Positions 7,337-15,500 of a stretch of 25,967 bases of DNA are shown in pieces. The stretch comes from Oxalobacter formigenes (GTDB lineage: Bacteria; Pseudomonadota; Gammaproteobacteria; Burkholderiales; Burkholderiaceae_D). The notes under the pieces were generated by a model. The model searched no databases and was not told the origin of the DNA. It worked only from the letters and a program-made list of their open reading frames with translations. The stretch is taken from NCBI RefSeq assembly GCF_027158485.1, contig NZ_JAMKYJ010000018.1. One strand, given 5' to 3'. A program made the position numbers and the translations under genes. Each line of letters opens with the position of its first letter. Position 1 is the first letter of the stretch.

Positions 7337-7963
7337 ATGTTCGGACGTTTAATGCCTAAAGAAGAGAAGTTTTTCGACTTGTTCAATCAGCATGCAGAAT
7401 TCTGCGTCAAAGGTGCAAAAGAGCTTGTAGAGCTCATGAAAGATTCGAATAACATCGAAACAAGATTGCACGCTATTGAAGGTCTCGAAAAACAGGCAGA
7501 CAAAATCACCTATCACACTATCGGAATACTTCATAAAACGTTTATCACCCCATTGGATCGTGAAGACATCCATCGACTCATTACCAAAATGGACGATATT
7601 CTCGACTTGATGGAAGACGCTGCCCAGACTGTTTCCCTTTACGATATCCAGTTCATCACTCCTGAAGCCGTTCGTCTGGCTGAACTGTGTCTGGGATGCT
7701 GCAATAAACTCCAGGAAGGTGTTTCCCTGTTGCACAACATGAACAATTCGCGGCAGGTTCTGGAAATCTGTGAGGAAGTCGACCGGCTTGAATCGGATGC
7801 GGATCATGTCATGCATGCCGCCATGTCGAAATTGTTCCGCGATGAGCCGGATGTCCGCAATCTGATCAAACTGAAAGCCTTGTACGAAATTCTGGAAAAC
7901 GTAACCGATGTTTGTGAGGACGTTTCGAATATCATTGAAGGAATTGTTGTTGAAAATGCCTGA
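7337..7963 (+). CDS. DUF47 family PhoU-like protein, Pit accessory
   Basis: A 208-residue soluble, helix-rich protein of the DUF47/PhoU_div family, typically encoded next to Pit phosphate transporters and thought to modulate them. The start MFGRLMPKEEKFFDLFNQHA is typical of the family. Two acidic segments that in PhoU-fold proteins line metal sites are visible: ITKMDDILDLMEDAAQ and YEILENVTDVCEDVSNIIEG near the C-terminus. The ATG has a good AGGGAAAG site. The stop codon is embedded in a hairpin that separates this gene from pit. Upstream, AGGTCTTTG occurs twice (7263-7271 and 7293-7301) with a 30-base period; I do not recognise a Pho box. Confidence 0.9.
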   Translation: MFGRLMPKEEKFFDLFNQHAEFCVKGAKELVELMKDSNNIETRLHAIEGLEKQADKITYHTIGILHKTFITPLDREDIHRLITKMDDILDLMEDAAQTVSLYDIQFITPEAVRLAELCLGCCNKLQEGVSLLHNMNNSRQVLEICEEVDRLESDADHVMHAAMSKLFRDEPDVRNLIKLKALYEILENVTDVCEDVSNIIEGIVVENA

Positions 7964-7996
7964 TTTCTTTCGAAATCAAGGCATTTTTTTTTATTT
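7955..7996 (+). terminator. Intrinsic terminator or attenuator overlapping the DUF47 stop codon
   Basis: AATGCCTGATTTC (7955-7967) pairs with GAAATCAAGGCATT (7972-7985) with one bulged base around a TTTC loop, followed by a run of nine T with more T after it. The TGA stop at 7961-7963 lies in the ascending arm. Because pit follows 58 bases after the DUF47 stop, the structure may allow partial read-through into pit, or pit may have its own promoter. Confidence 0.85.
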
Positions 7997-8021
7997 TCAG
8001 GTCAAATAAAGTTCACCATTC

Positions 8022-9029
8022 ATGCACGCCATTCACGTTAGTCTCTACACCATCATTTTCCTTGTCGCTCTGGCTTTGATTTTTGATTTTATGAACGGCT
8101 TTCATGATGCGGCCAATGCGATTGCAACAGTCGTTTCGACCGGTGTGTTGAAACCGCATACAGCGGTGGCCATGACCGCATTCATGAATGTTGTCGCTAT
8201 TTTCGTGTTTGACCTGCATGTGGCAACAACAGTTGGAAAAGGAACTGTCGATCCAGCTATCGTCGATCATTACGTTATTTTTGGCGCACTGGTCGGCGCC
8301 ATTGGCTGGAATATCATCACCTGGTATTACGGCATCCCTTCATCTTCTTCGCATGCCCTGATCGGTGGACTGATTGGTGCGGCCATTGCCAAAGCAGGAA
8401 GCGGTTCCCTGATGGCTTCCGGCATTTTGAAAATTATCGCCTTCATCGTTATTTCCCCGTTACTCGGTTTCATTCTGGGATCATTGATGATGTTGCTGGT
8501 GTCGTGGATTTTTGTCCGTTCCCAGCCAAGGTCGATCGATAGATGGTTCAGACGATTGCAACTGGTTTCTGCTTCCCTGTACAGCCTGGGACATGGGGGT
8601 AACGATGCACAGAAAACAATGGGGCTGATCTGGATGCTTCTGATCGCTTCAGGTTATGCCATGGATGATGGCCATTTGCCTGTTTGGGTCATTGTTTGCT
8701 GTTACGGGGCAATTGGTGTGGGAACCCTGTTCGGCGGATGGCGTATCGTCAAAACGATGGGACAGAAAATCACCAAACTGAAACCGGTTGGCGGTTTTTG
8801 TGCGGAAACGGGCGGCGCGCTGACTTTGTTTGTCGCAACTGCGTTAGGTATTCCTGTTTCGACAACCCATACCATTACAGGCGCTATTGTCGGGGTGGGG
8901 TCCTCACAGAAAATGTCGGCAGTCAGATGGGGCGTTGCCAGCAATATTGTCTGGGCATGGATTCTGACTATTCCTGCATCGGCGTTTCTTGCTGCCATTG
9001 CATGGTGGCTCGGCACCCAGTTCTTATGA
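8022..9029 (+). CDS. pit: Low-affinity inorganic phosphate transporter, PiT family
   Basis: PiT proteins import phosphate (often as metal-phosphate) with protons or sodium. The 335-residue length fits the short bacterial PiT form. The duplicated PiT signatures are present: FMNGFHDAANAIAT (23-36) in the first half and SLGHGGNDAQKTMG (188-201) in the second. The SSSHALIGGLIGAA (109-121) and PVSTTHTITGAIVG (278-291) motifs accompany them. About ten membrane segments are apparent. It follows the DUF47 gene, the usual partner. The ATG has no convincing Shine-Dalgarno sequence. Its last six bases overlap the 3' end of the minus-strand DUF475 gene. Confidence 0.93.
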   Translation: MHAIHVSLYTIIFLVALALIFDFMNGFHDAANAIATVVSTGVLKPHTAVAMTAFMNVVAIFVFDLHVATTVGKGTVDPAIVDHYVIFGALVGAIGWNIITWYYGIPSSSSHALIGGLIGAAIAKAGSGSLMASGILKIIAFIVISPLLGFILGSLMMLLVSWIFVRSQPRSIDRWFRRLQLVSASLYSLGHGGNDAQKTMGLIWMLLIASGYAMDDGHLPVWVIVCCYGAIGVGTLFGGWRIVKTMGQKITKLKPVGGFCAETGGALTLFVATALGIPVSTTHTITGAIVGVGSSQKMSAVRWGVASNIVWAWILTIPASAFLAAIAWWLGTQFL

Positions 9030-10034
9030 TTTGCGCCGGTTGGCGATGATGGAACTGCCGAGTGCGGCAATGATCAACAAAGCTCCCAACAGGCCTGTAA
9101 TCGCTTCCGGTACTGGAAAGAGCACTCCCAAAAGCATTAAAAGTGCCAGCGAACCGATTGCCCAGAAAGCGCCATGTTCAAGGTAGCGGTAATGACTTAA
9201 GGTTCCTTTTTCAACGAGCAGAATGGTGAAACTTCTGACAAACATGGCGCCCGCTCCCAGTCCAAGAGCAATGATGAACAGATTGTTCGTCATGGCAAAA
9301 GCGCCCAGAACCCCATCGAATGAAAAGCTGGCATCAATCAGTTCCAGATAAAGAAATCCACCTACACCCTGATGAACGATATGCTGTTCAATCTGCTGAT
9401 CGTGCGGGCTGAGAAGCGATGCTACGCCTTTGGTAAGCACATAAACGACAAGTCCCCACATGCCGGCGAGAAGGAATTCAAATCTTTCGTCGGGTGAAAC
9501 GAAGTACGTGATGGCAGTCAGGGTTATGAGCGTCAGGGCGGCCTGAATCGCTTCCATCTGGCCAAGGCGCGTCAAAGGTTTTTCGATAAATGCCAGCCAA
9601 TGTTCGGTTTTGTGCCGTGCCACAAAAAAACTGAGAAAAACCATCAATAGAAAAACACCTCCGAAGGCGGCTACTTCGTGATGGGCTGATGCCATTATCC
9701 GGCTGTATTCATGTGGTAGATATATGGCAATGTTGAGCGCTTCGGCTGGGCCCATATGTCCAGCGACACAGACGATCAGAAGAGGAAAAACCAGTCTCAT
9801 GCCGAAAACGGCAACAAAAATACCCCAGAGAAGGAAATGCTGGCGCCAGATATGACTCCAGTGTTTCAGAATGCCGGCATTGACAACGGCATTGTCGAAT
9901 GACAGGGCGACTTCAAGAACGGTCAGAAAGAAAATGGTCGCAATAGCTGCGGGTCCGCCAATAGCATAGCCAACTACAAATGCAGCAACGCAAACAATAA
10001 ATGATGATGTGAAATATGAAAGATAAGATTTCAT
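9024..10034 (-). CDS. DUF475 family membrane protein (TerC-like, LysE/TerC superfamily)
   Basis: A 336-residue polytopic protein of the DUF475 family, related to TerC. Both halves carry the expected membrane-embedded acidic motif: EVALSFDNAVVNAG (41-54, with Glu41 and Asp47) and ELIDASFSFDGVLGA (231-245, with Asp234 and Asp240). Family members are suspected metal exporters, but the substrate is not established. The start is supported by GGGAG about five bases upstream of the ATG. It is monocistronic: a terminator separates it from the upstream minus-strand gene, and its 3' end overlaps pit by six bases. I see no recognisable yybP-ykoY (manganese) riboswitch in the short upstream region. Confidence 0.85.
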   Translation of the reverse strand: MKSYLSYFTSSFIVCVAAFVVGYAIGGPAAIATIFFLTVLEVALSFDNAVVNAGILKHWSHIWRQHFLLWGIFVAVFGMRLVFPLLIVCVAGHMGPAEALNIAIYLPHEYSRIMASAHHEVAAFGGVFLLMVFLSFFVARHKTEHWLAFIEKPLTRLGQMEAIQAALTLITLTAITYFVSPDERFEFLLAGMWGLVVYVLTKGVASLLSPHDQQIEQHIVHQGVGGFLYLELIDASFSFDGVLGAFAMTNNLFIIALGLGAGAMFVRSFTILLVEKGTLSHYRYLEHGAFWAIGSLALLMLLGVLFPVPEAITGLLGALLIIAALGSSIIANRRKS

Positions 10035-10092
10035 GGTACTCCCAGCATTTGAATTGTAAGCCTTGCCGACATTTTTTTCCCGTTTTATTTAT

Positions 10093-10131
10093 AAAAAAGG
10101 CCATCCTTCACTGGTACGAGGAAGGATGGCC
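10093..10131 (-). terminator. Intrinsic terminator after the hpf-BI-1 operon
   Basis: On the minus strand an 11-bp perfect stem (10121-10131 with 10099-10109, arms GGCCATCCTTC and GAAGGATGGCC) with an 11-base loop is followed by TTTTTT (complement of 10093-10098). It lies just past the stop of the Bax-inhibitor-1 family gene and ends that transcript before the DUF475 gene. Confidence 0.92.
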
Positions 10132-10149
10132 AGGCTCATGATTACGATT

Positions 10150-10839
10150 CTAATCAGAACGGCTTGCAAATCCAAGTAAATGCAAAAGGCTGGTAAAAAG
10201 ATTGAAAATGGCAACGAACAGGGTCACGGTTGCCATAATGTAATTGGTTTCTCCGTTACGAACGATATTGTTCGTTTCATGCAAAATCAGACCGGACATC
10301 AATAAAACAAAAACGGATGAAACGGCCAGTGACAAGGCCGGGATATCGAAAAACAGGGCGATCAGACCAGCGAAGAAAGCCACCAGAATGCCTGTCGTCA
10401 GAAATCCGGACAAAAACGAAAAGTCACGTCTGGAAAAAAGTGCGATCCCTGACATGACAAGGAAAATAAGAGCCGTGCCACCCAGGGCCATCATAACAGT
10501 CTGGGCGCCATTGGGCAGGCGCAAGTAATAGCCGACGATGGGACCGAGCGTATAACCCATGAATCCCGTCAATGCCAATACAAACAGGATACCAAGTCCG
10601 CTATTTCGGTTTTTTGTCACCAGAAACAACAGGCCGAAATAGCCGACTATCGTGATCAGAAAACCGGGATAGGGCAACTGCAGGGCAATCGTAGCCGCTG
10701 TCGTAATGGCACTGAAGGCCAGACATATAGACAAAAGAAAATACGTATTTCTCAACACCCGTCTGGACGAAACGTCCAGTACGGAGCTGATATTGGCGTT
10801 CTCTGTCGTGTTATCGTAGAAGCGGTAACGTCTGGTCAT
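10150..10839 (-). CDS. Bax inhibitor-1 / YccA family membrane protein
   Basis: A 229-residue protein with a hydrophilic N-terminus of about 28 residues followed by seven closely packed hydrophobic segments, as in the BI-1/YccA/YbhL family (TMBIM). Bacterial members include pH-sensitive calcium leak channels, and YccA modulates the FtsH protease; which role applies here is unknown. The ALTGFMGYTLGPIVGYY block (85-105 region) and the GLILHETNNIV segment near the C-terminus fit the family. It starts six bases after the hpf stop and has no Shine-Dalgarno sequence of its own, so translation is probably coupled to hpf. A strong terminator follows. Confidence 0.88.
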   Translation of the reverse strand: MTRRYRFYDNTTENANISSVLDVSSRRVLRNTYFLLSICLAFSAITTAATIALQLPYPGFLITIVGYFGLLFLVTKNRNSGLGILFVLALTGFMGYTLGPIVGYYLRLPNGAQTVMMALGGTALIFLVMSGIALFSRRDFSFLSGFLTTGILVAFFAGLIALFFDIPALSLAVSSVFVLLMSGLILHETNNIVRNGETNYIMATVTLFVAIFNLFTSLLHLLGFASRSD

Positions 10840-10845
10840 GGTATG

Positions 10846-11205
10846 TTAATTTAAATCCAGAATAGGCCGGTTAATGTATAACGGCATTGTCGTATGCGAT
10901 ATCTCTTTTGCCTTTGACAAGGTTTTGTTCAGAAGACGGGAGGCACGACGCGTTGCCGAATCGAATGCGCTCTTCATATCGGCCGCAAATTCGGTCACGA
11001 CAATCGGAGACATCCCGGGCAGAGACAATTGAATCAGGCAGCGTTTCTTGAAGCCGCTTTTGATCCGGTTTGTATCTGACAAACGAATCATAATATAGTC
11101 GATGCTATTTTGGGTGTGAGATAACATCGTATCCATACGTTCCTGGATGTATTCCTGAATAGCCTCACCGGCCTTGATACCCTTGGTAATAATAGTTGGT
11201 GCCAT
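10846..11205 (-). CDS. hpf: Ribosome hibernation promoting factor (HPF/RaiA family), short form
   Basis: A 119-residue protein of the HPF/YfiA (RaiA) family that binds the 30S decoding region of idle ribosomes. The N-terminal beta strand, the helix around GEAIQEYIQERMDTML, and the later helix DMKSAFDSATRRASRLLNKTLSKAK are recognisable. There is no long C-terminal dimerisation domain, so this is the short type. The ATG is preceded by a strong AAGGAGTGAG (complement of 11211-11220). Unusually, it is not beside rpoN and ptsN, its common neighbours in proteobacteria. Here it leads a two-gene operon with a BI-1 family membrane protein and diverges from nhaR. Confidence 0.87.
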   Translation of the reverse strand: MAPTIITKGIKAGEAIQEYIQERMDTMLSHTQNSIDYIMIRLSDTNRIKSGFKKRCLIQLSLPGMSPIVVTEFAADMKSAFDSATRRASRLLNKTLSKAKEISHTTMPLYINRPILDLN

Positions 11206-11278
11206 AAAAACTCACTCCTTAATTACTTCTTTATTGCTTTTTCAGTATATTACCCATTCCCAAAAGAAATAAAAAGGG

Positions 11279-11308
11279 ATGATAATAGTAATGTTACTTC
11301 AATAAAAT
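11279..11308 (+). promoter_or_regulatory. Candidate nhaR promoter placing transcription start at the ATG
   Basis: A -10-like TAAAAT (11303-11308) and a weak -35 ATGATA (11279-11284) are 18 bases apart. The predicted start is about 11315, the first base of the nhaR ATG. No Shine-Dalgarno sequence is visible. The region is AT-rich, so chance matches are easy. Confidence 0.28.
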
Positions 11309-11314
11309 AGAACA

Positions 11315-12217
11315 ATGAGCGCTTTAAACTTAAATTATAGACATCTTTATTACTTCTGGGTGGTCGCAAAAGAAGGCGGAGTCACGCGTGCGGCAGAAAG
11401 GCTGGGCGTTGCGGTCCAGACAATCAGTATGCAATTGTCACTGTTGGAAAAAGCGGTGGGAAAAACTTTATTCGCCCCGCAGGGCAGGCGTCTTGTCCTG
11501 ACAGAAGCCGGGCGACTGGCCTTGAATTATGCCGACCAGATTTTCCTGCTCGGTGAGCAGTTACAGGAAGCATTGGCGGAAGACGATATCGGCAAGAGTA
11601 TGCGTCTGACGGTCGGTATTTCCGATTCATTGCCTAAAATGATCGCCTATCGTTTGCTTGAAACCGCTCTTGAAATGCCCCAGTTCGTGAGAATGGAGTG
11701 TTATGACGGTTCATTTGAAACGCTCTTGGCGGATTTGGCTTTGCATAAACTGGATGTTGTCCTGACGGATCGCCCGATCAATATGGGAAGCAGTTTGCGG
11801 GTTTTCAGCCATGAATTGGGGGATTGTCCTGTCTGGCTGTTCGGATCGGAAGAGTTGGCTGAAAAGTATCGCCCCAATTTCCCTGAATGTCTTACAGGAG
11901 CGCCGATTTTATTGCCAACTCGGGGAAATGCGATCAGAACCCGTCTCGATCAATGGTTTGAAGTGCATGGCATCCGGCCATTCATCGTCGGTGAATTTTC
12001 CGATAGTGCGCTGCTGAAAACATTCGGTCGCAATGGCTTGGGGATGTTCCACGCCCCGATCGCACTTGAAAAAGAAATGAAAGACCAGTTCAGATCGGTT
12101 CCAATCGGAGAACTGACTGAAGTCAGGGAACAGTATTATGCGATTTCTGCGGAAATGAAGATCAAACACGCTGCTGTTGAAGCCATTCTTGCAGCACACA
12201 AGGGAAAAATCTTTTAA
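11315..12217 (+). CDS. nhaR: LysR-family regulator of the NhaR type
   Basis: A 300-residue LysR-type transcription factor. The N-terminus LNYRHLYYFWVVAKEGGVTRAAERLG (about residues 5-30) matches the NhaR subfamily, where NYxHLYYFW is diagnostic, followed by the winged helix-turn-helix ending near LTEAG. The co-inducer domain retains NhaR-like blocks HKLDVVLTDRPI, GEFSDSALLKTFG and the C-terminal EQYYAISAEMKIKHAAV. In Escherichia coli NhaR activates nhaA in response to sodium and alkaline pH. Here no nhaA is adjacent; the nearest transporter candidate is the antiporter-like gene at 4493-5755. A 16-base perfect palindrome (12208-12223) spans its stop codon. The 109-base gap shared with divergent hpf presumably holds its regulatory site. 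Confidence 0.88.
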   Translation: MSALNLNYRHLYYFWVVAKEGGVTRAAERLGVAVQTISMQLSLLEKAVGKTLFAPQGRRLVLTEAGRLALNYADQIFLLGEQLQEALAEDDIGKSMRLTVGISDSLPKMIAYRLLETALEMPQFVRMECYDGSFETLLADLALHKLDVVLTDRPINMGSSLRVFSHELGDCPVWLFGSEELAEKYRPNFPECLTGAPILLPTRGNAIRTRLDQWFEVHGIRPFIVGEFSDSALLKTFGRNGLGMFHAPIALEKEMKDQFRSVPIGELTEVREQYYAISAEMKIKHAAVEAILAAHKGKIF

Positions 12218-12223
12218 AAGATT
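12208..12223. repeat. 16-bp perfect palindrome across the nhaR stop codon
   Basis: AATCTTTTAAAAGATT is self-complementary over its whole length. The TAA stop (12215-12217) is at its centre. It could be a weak hairpin at the convergent nhaR/rsmA junction, where no other terminator is visible. Confidence 0.5.
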
Positions 12224-12241
12224 GAAGAACAGGCGCAGGAC

Positions 12242-13012
12242 CTAGTTCAGATGATTGGCAAGCAGGATAAATTGCTCCACAGTCAAATCTTCCGGTCGTC
12301 TCGTTGGATCGATCCCCAATTCAATCAGACGCGATTCGGAGAACAACGGGGCCAGATTGTTCCTCAGCATTTTTCTTCTTTGGGAAAAGGCTTGCGTCAC
12401 TGTTTTTTCAAGAGCAACAGACGAGCATGCTTCGGGGGTTTCACGCGGAATCATCCTGACAATGGCTGAATCGACCCTGGGCATCGGATCGAATGCCGTC
12501 GGAGGGACGATAAAGAGCAATTCCATATCGTATTGCCATTGCAGCATCACGGAAAGGCGTCCGTAAGCCTTATTGCCCGGTTCAGCAACCATTCGTTCGA
12601 CAACTTCTCTCTGTAGCATGAAGTGCTGGTCTTCTATACACGAAGAAAAATTCATCAGATGAAACAACAAAGGCGAGGAGATGTTGTAGGGCAAATTGCC
12701 GACGATACGCCATTTGTTTTCACTGGATGCGCCTATCGTTCTGAAATCGAAAGATAATGCATCCCCCTGATGAATAGTCAGTTTATCCGCAGGGAAACGT
12801 TTTTTCAGGTAAACGACCAGATCCCTGTCCAGTTCGATCACGTCCATCTGTGACAAATACGGGAGCAGGTTTTCCGTCATGGCTCCCATTCCGGGACCGA
12901 TTTCCAGCATGTGATCCGTTGGTTTCGGAGCTATCGCCGAAACGATATCGTCCAGAACGGATTGGTCTTTCAGGAAATTCTGTCCGAATCTTTTGCGGGG
13001 AATATGTTTCAT
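12242..13012 (-). CDS. rsmA: 16S rRNA (adenine1518-N6/adenine1519-N6)-dimethyltransferase
   Basis: RsmA (KsgA) dimethylates two adjacent adenines in helix 45 of 16S rRNA late in 30S assembly, using S-adenosylmethionine. The 256-residue product opens with KRFGQNFLKD (7-16), the family signature. The SAM motif I is LEIGPGMGAMT (36-46), the acidic end of strand 2 is VIELDRD (58-64), and the catalytic motif IV is NLPYN (106-110). A C-terminal helical domain is present. The ATG starts three bases after the pdxA stop (TAG AAT ATG) without its own Shine-Dalgarno sequence, so coupling to pdxA is likely. It is the last gene of the lptD-surA-pdxA-rsmA cluster. Confidence 0.97.
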   Translation of the reverse strand: MKHIPRKRFGQNFLKDQSVLDDIVSAIAPKPTDHMLEIGPGMGAMTENLLPYLSQMDVIELDRDLVVYLKKRFPADKLTIHQGDALSFDFRTIGASSENKWRIVGNLPYNISSPLLFHLMNFSSCIEDQHFMLQREVVERMVAEPGNKAYGRLSVMLQWQYDMELLFIVPPTAFDPMPRVDSAIVRMIPRETPEACSSVALEKTVTQAFSQRRKMLRNNLAPLFSESRLIELGIDPTRRPEDLTVEQFILLANHLN

Positions 13013-13015
13013 ATT

Positions 13016-14071
13016 CTAAAAATGAATATTGTTTCGCCAGTGGCTTGCCATGAGGGCGGCCGTGTTGATGGCTTCAATCATACTGCCGTGATCGGCCAGA
13101 CCCAAGCCTTTTTCAGCGATATCCAGAGCGGTACCATGATCGACAGACGTTCTGATCAGGGGAAGCCCCAAGGTGATGTTGACACCTTGTCCGAAAGTGG
13201 CATATTTCAGTACAGGCAAGCCCTGATCGTGGTACATGGCAAGAATGCAGTCTGCATTCTGCAAGAAACGGGGCTGGAACAAGGTATCTGCGGGAAATGG
13301 ACCGCAAGCGTGAATGCCAGCCTTCCGTGCTTTTTCCAGTGCAGGAGAAATCACGTCAATCTCTTCCATACCAAGGTAACCGTTTTCACCTGCATGCGGG
13401 TTCAAGCCTGTAACCAGTATTTTTGGAGAAGCGATCCCGAATTTGTTTTTGAGATCATTGTCGATGATAGACAGGATCTCCATTAAAGAGCCAATCGTAA
13501 TAGCGCCTGAAACGTTTTTAATCGGCAAATGAGTGGTTGCCAGAGCAACTCTCAAGGCAAAGCCCGGGATATCGTTTCCCATCGGTTTGGTAGGTCCTGC
13601 CAGCATCATGACGACTTGTCTGGTCGCCGTTTTCTCCGCAAGGTATTCAGTATGTCCCGTAAATGGAATACCGGCATCGTTAATCGTGCTTTTTTGTACA
13701 GGCGCCGTCACAATGGCATCGAAATTTCTTTTCAGGGCACCTTCAATGGCGATATCGAGCGAGTTTAAAACGGTTATTCCATTTGCCGGATTCAACTTGC
13801 CCGGGGTCACAGTTTGTTCAAGCGGGCAGTCAACGACGTAAATCCCGTCGAAATGGTGTGAAGACTCCAGTCTTTCGGCATGAATTCGATCAATACGCTT
13901 CAAAACGATGACCGGATCGATTTTTTGTGCGAGCTCTTCCAGATAAGCGTAATCGCCGATCAGGACAGGAAGGACGGTTTTACGACATTCCCATGCTCCG
14001 CGAATCGAGATTTCGGGACCAATTCCGGCAGGTTCTCCTGTCGTTATGGCAATGACAGGCGTTCTGGTCAT
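13016..14071 (-). CDS. pdxA: 4-hydroxythreonine-4-phosphate dehydrogenase
   Basis: PdxA oxidises 4-phosphohydroxy-L-threonine in the DXP-dependent pathway of pyridoxal 5'-phosphate synthesis. The 351-residue protein begins with the conserved TGEPAGIGPEI (11-21). The metal-binding histidines known from Escherichia coli PdxA (166, 211, 266) have counterparts with a constant offset of 15: His181 in ATTHLP, His226 in LNPHAGENG and His281 in MYHDQGLPVLKY. FTGHTEYLA holds His140. The start codon overlaps the surA stop as ATGA, which indicates translational coupling. The window does not show the other pdx genes. Confidence 0.96.
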   Translation of the reverse strand: MTRTPVIAITTGEPAGIGPEISIRGAWECRKTVLPVLIGDYAYLEELAQKIDPVIVLKRIDRIHAERLESSHHFDGIYVVDCPLEQTVTPGKLNPANGITVLNSLDIAIEGALKRNFDAIVTAPVQKSTINDAGIPFTGHTEYLAEKTATRQVVMMLAGPTKPMGNDIPGFALRVALATTHLPIKNVSGAITIGSLMEILSIIDNDLKNKFGIASPKILVTGLNPHAGENGYLGMEEIDVISPALEKARKAGIHACGPFPADTLFQPRFLQNADCILAMYHDQGLPVLKYATFGQGVNITLGLPLIRTSVDHGTALDIAEKGLGLADHGSMIEAINTAALMASHWRNNIHF

Positions 14072-15447
14072 TGATGTTTTTCATCCAGACGATATTCGAC
14101 GTAAGCCTTGTCACGCAGCTGGCGAAGCCATTCTTCAGTTGCTTCAGCCACTTTACGTTCTCTCAAAGCCTGTTTTGCCGCAATACGTTTTCTTTCGGCT
14201 GAAACGTCATCCGTTTTCTTGTCCAGAACCTGAATCAGATGAAATCCAAACTGCGTTTCGATCGGCTCACTGATTTCACCGGGTTTCAGAGCCACCATGG
14301 CTTTTTCAAATTCCGGAACGGTATCGCCGGGATAAATCCATCCAAGATCCCCTCCGCGGCTGGCAGAGCCATCGTTGGAATATGTTTTGGCCAATTCCTC
14401 GAATGTTGCGGATTTGTTGATGATTCTTTGTCTCAGGTCGATCAGTTTTCGTTTTGCCTCATCGGCAGAAACGAGTTGATTGACTTTGATAAGAATATGA
14501 CGTGCGTGAATCTGCTGGACAGTATTTTTATCGGAAGCGCTTGCGACAGATTCCGCGCCGTTCGTCATTTTGCGGCGATCCAGAACTTTCAAAATATGGA
14601 ATCCATTCGGACTCTTGATGATGCCTGTCACATTTCCGGGTTTGACTCCCGCCAAGGCATCCACAAACGATTTTGGCAGACGATCGGTGCTTCTCCAGCC
14701 GATATCCCCGCCACTCAGGCCTTCATCTGCATCGGAATAACTGGCGGCAGTTTGTTGAAAATCGCCGCCCGATTTCAGAACGTCCAGAACTTTTTCGGCA
14801 CGTGCACGTTTTTCAGCGATCTGTTCCGGAGAAGCATTTTCCGGAATACGGATGAGAATATGGCCCAATCGGAGTTGCTCCGGCATCTGTAGCTGTGAGT
14901 CGGCGCCCAGGAGGTTATCAACCTCGGCGTCGTTGATCTGGATTTTATTGACAACTTCACGATCACGCAATCGTGACATCGTGATTTCCTCACGGACTTT
15001 TTCCCTGAATTTTTCAAATGGCGTTCCGTTTTGCTCGGTTTGACGTTTGAATTGAGCGAGAGACATATGATTTTGTTCGGCCATCAGGGCAATCGTACGA
15101 TCCAGTTGTGTGTCGTCAACCCGCAGTCCCATGTCTTTTGCCAGTTGTAACTGGGCCCTTTCGACAATCATATGTTCAAGAACCTGTTTCTGAAATTCTG
15201 TGCGTGGAGGAAGCGCGATATTCTGTTGTTTCAACTGTGCTTCGACCAGAGTAACCCGTTCATTCAATTCACCTTTCGTGATGACATCGCTATTGACGAT
15301 TGCCGCAATCGAATCAACAACGACCTGTTTGGATGGCTGGGCCTGATTGTCCTGGGCAAGAACGGTGGCAGAGAAAAAGACACCGAAAGCCAAAATCAGG
15401 GCCGGGCATGAAACATGACAGCGACGAAAGAAATTTGCTAAAAACAT
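14068..15447 (-). CDS. surA: Periplasmic chaperone / peptidyl-prolyl isomerase SurA
   Basis: SurA escorts unfolded outer-membrane proteins, including LptD, through the periplasm to the BAM complex. The 459-residue precursor has an N-terminal signal peptide with likely cleavage after VLA at residue 31. It continues with the N-terminal chaperone domain (about 42-180) and two parvulin domains, roughly 190-292 (starting EQLRLGHILI) and 310-415 (starting QIHARHILIK). Both parvulin repeats keep the GGD[IL]GW and GFH[IL][LI][KQ]VLD motifs. A C-terminal helix follows. AGGA eight bases before the ATG supports the start. It lies 53 bases after lptD, its client, and overlaps pdxA. Confidence 0.96.
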   Translation of the reverse strand: MFLANFFRRCHVSCPALILAFGVFFSATVLAQDNQAQPSKQVVVDSIAAIVNSDVITKGELNERVTLVEAQLKQQNIALPPRTEFQKQVLEHMIVERAQLQLAKDMGLRVDDTQLDRTIALMAEQNHMSLAQFKRQTEQNGTPFEKFREKVREEITMSRLRDREVVNKIQINDAEVDNLLGADSQLQMPEQLRLGHILIRIPENASPEQIAEKRARAEKVLDVLKSGGDFQQTAASYSDADEGLSGGDIGWRSTDRLPKSFVDALAGVKPGNVTGIIKSPNGFHILKVLDRRKMTNGAESVASASDKNTVQQIHARHILIKVNQLVSADEAKRKLIDLRQRIINKSATFEELAKTYSNDGSASRGGDLGWIYPGDTVPEFEKAMVALKPGEISEPIETQFGFHLIQVLDKKTDDVSAERKRIAAKQALRERKVAEATEEWLRQLRDKAYVEYRLDEKHQ

Positions 15448-15500
15448 AAGGCTGATCCTTCAGGGATGAAATTCGGTTCTTACTATATAGGAAAATTCAT

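Noticed and set aside
10035..10092. Possible yybP-ykoY (manganese) riboswitch before the DUF475 gene
   Set aside because: Only about 60 bases are available after the preceding terminator and the conserved sequence blocks of that riboswitch are not recognisable.
12911..13486. 191-codon plus-strand frame across the rsmA/pdxA junction
   Set aside because: It is opposite two well-supported genes and its translation resembles no protein family.
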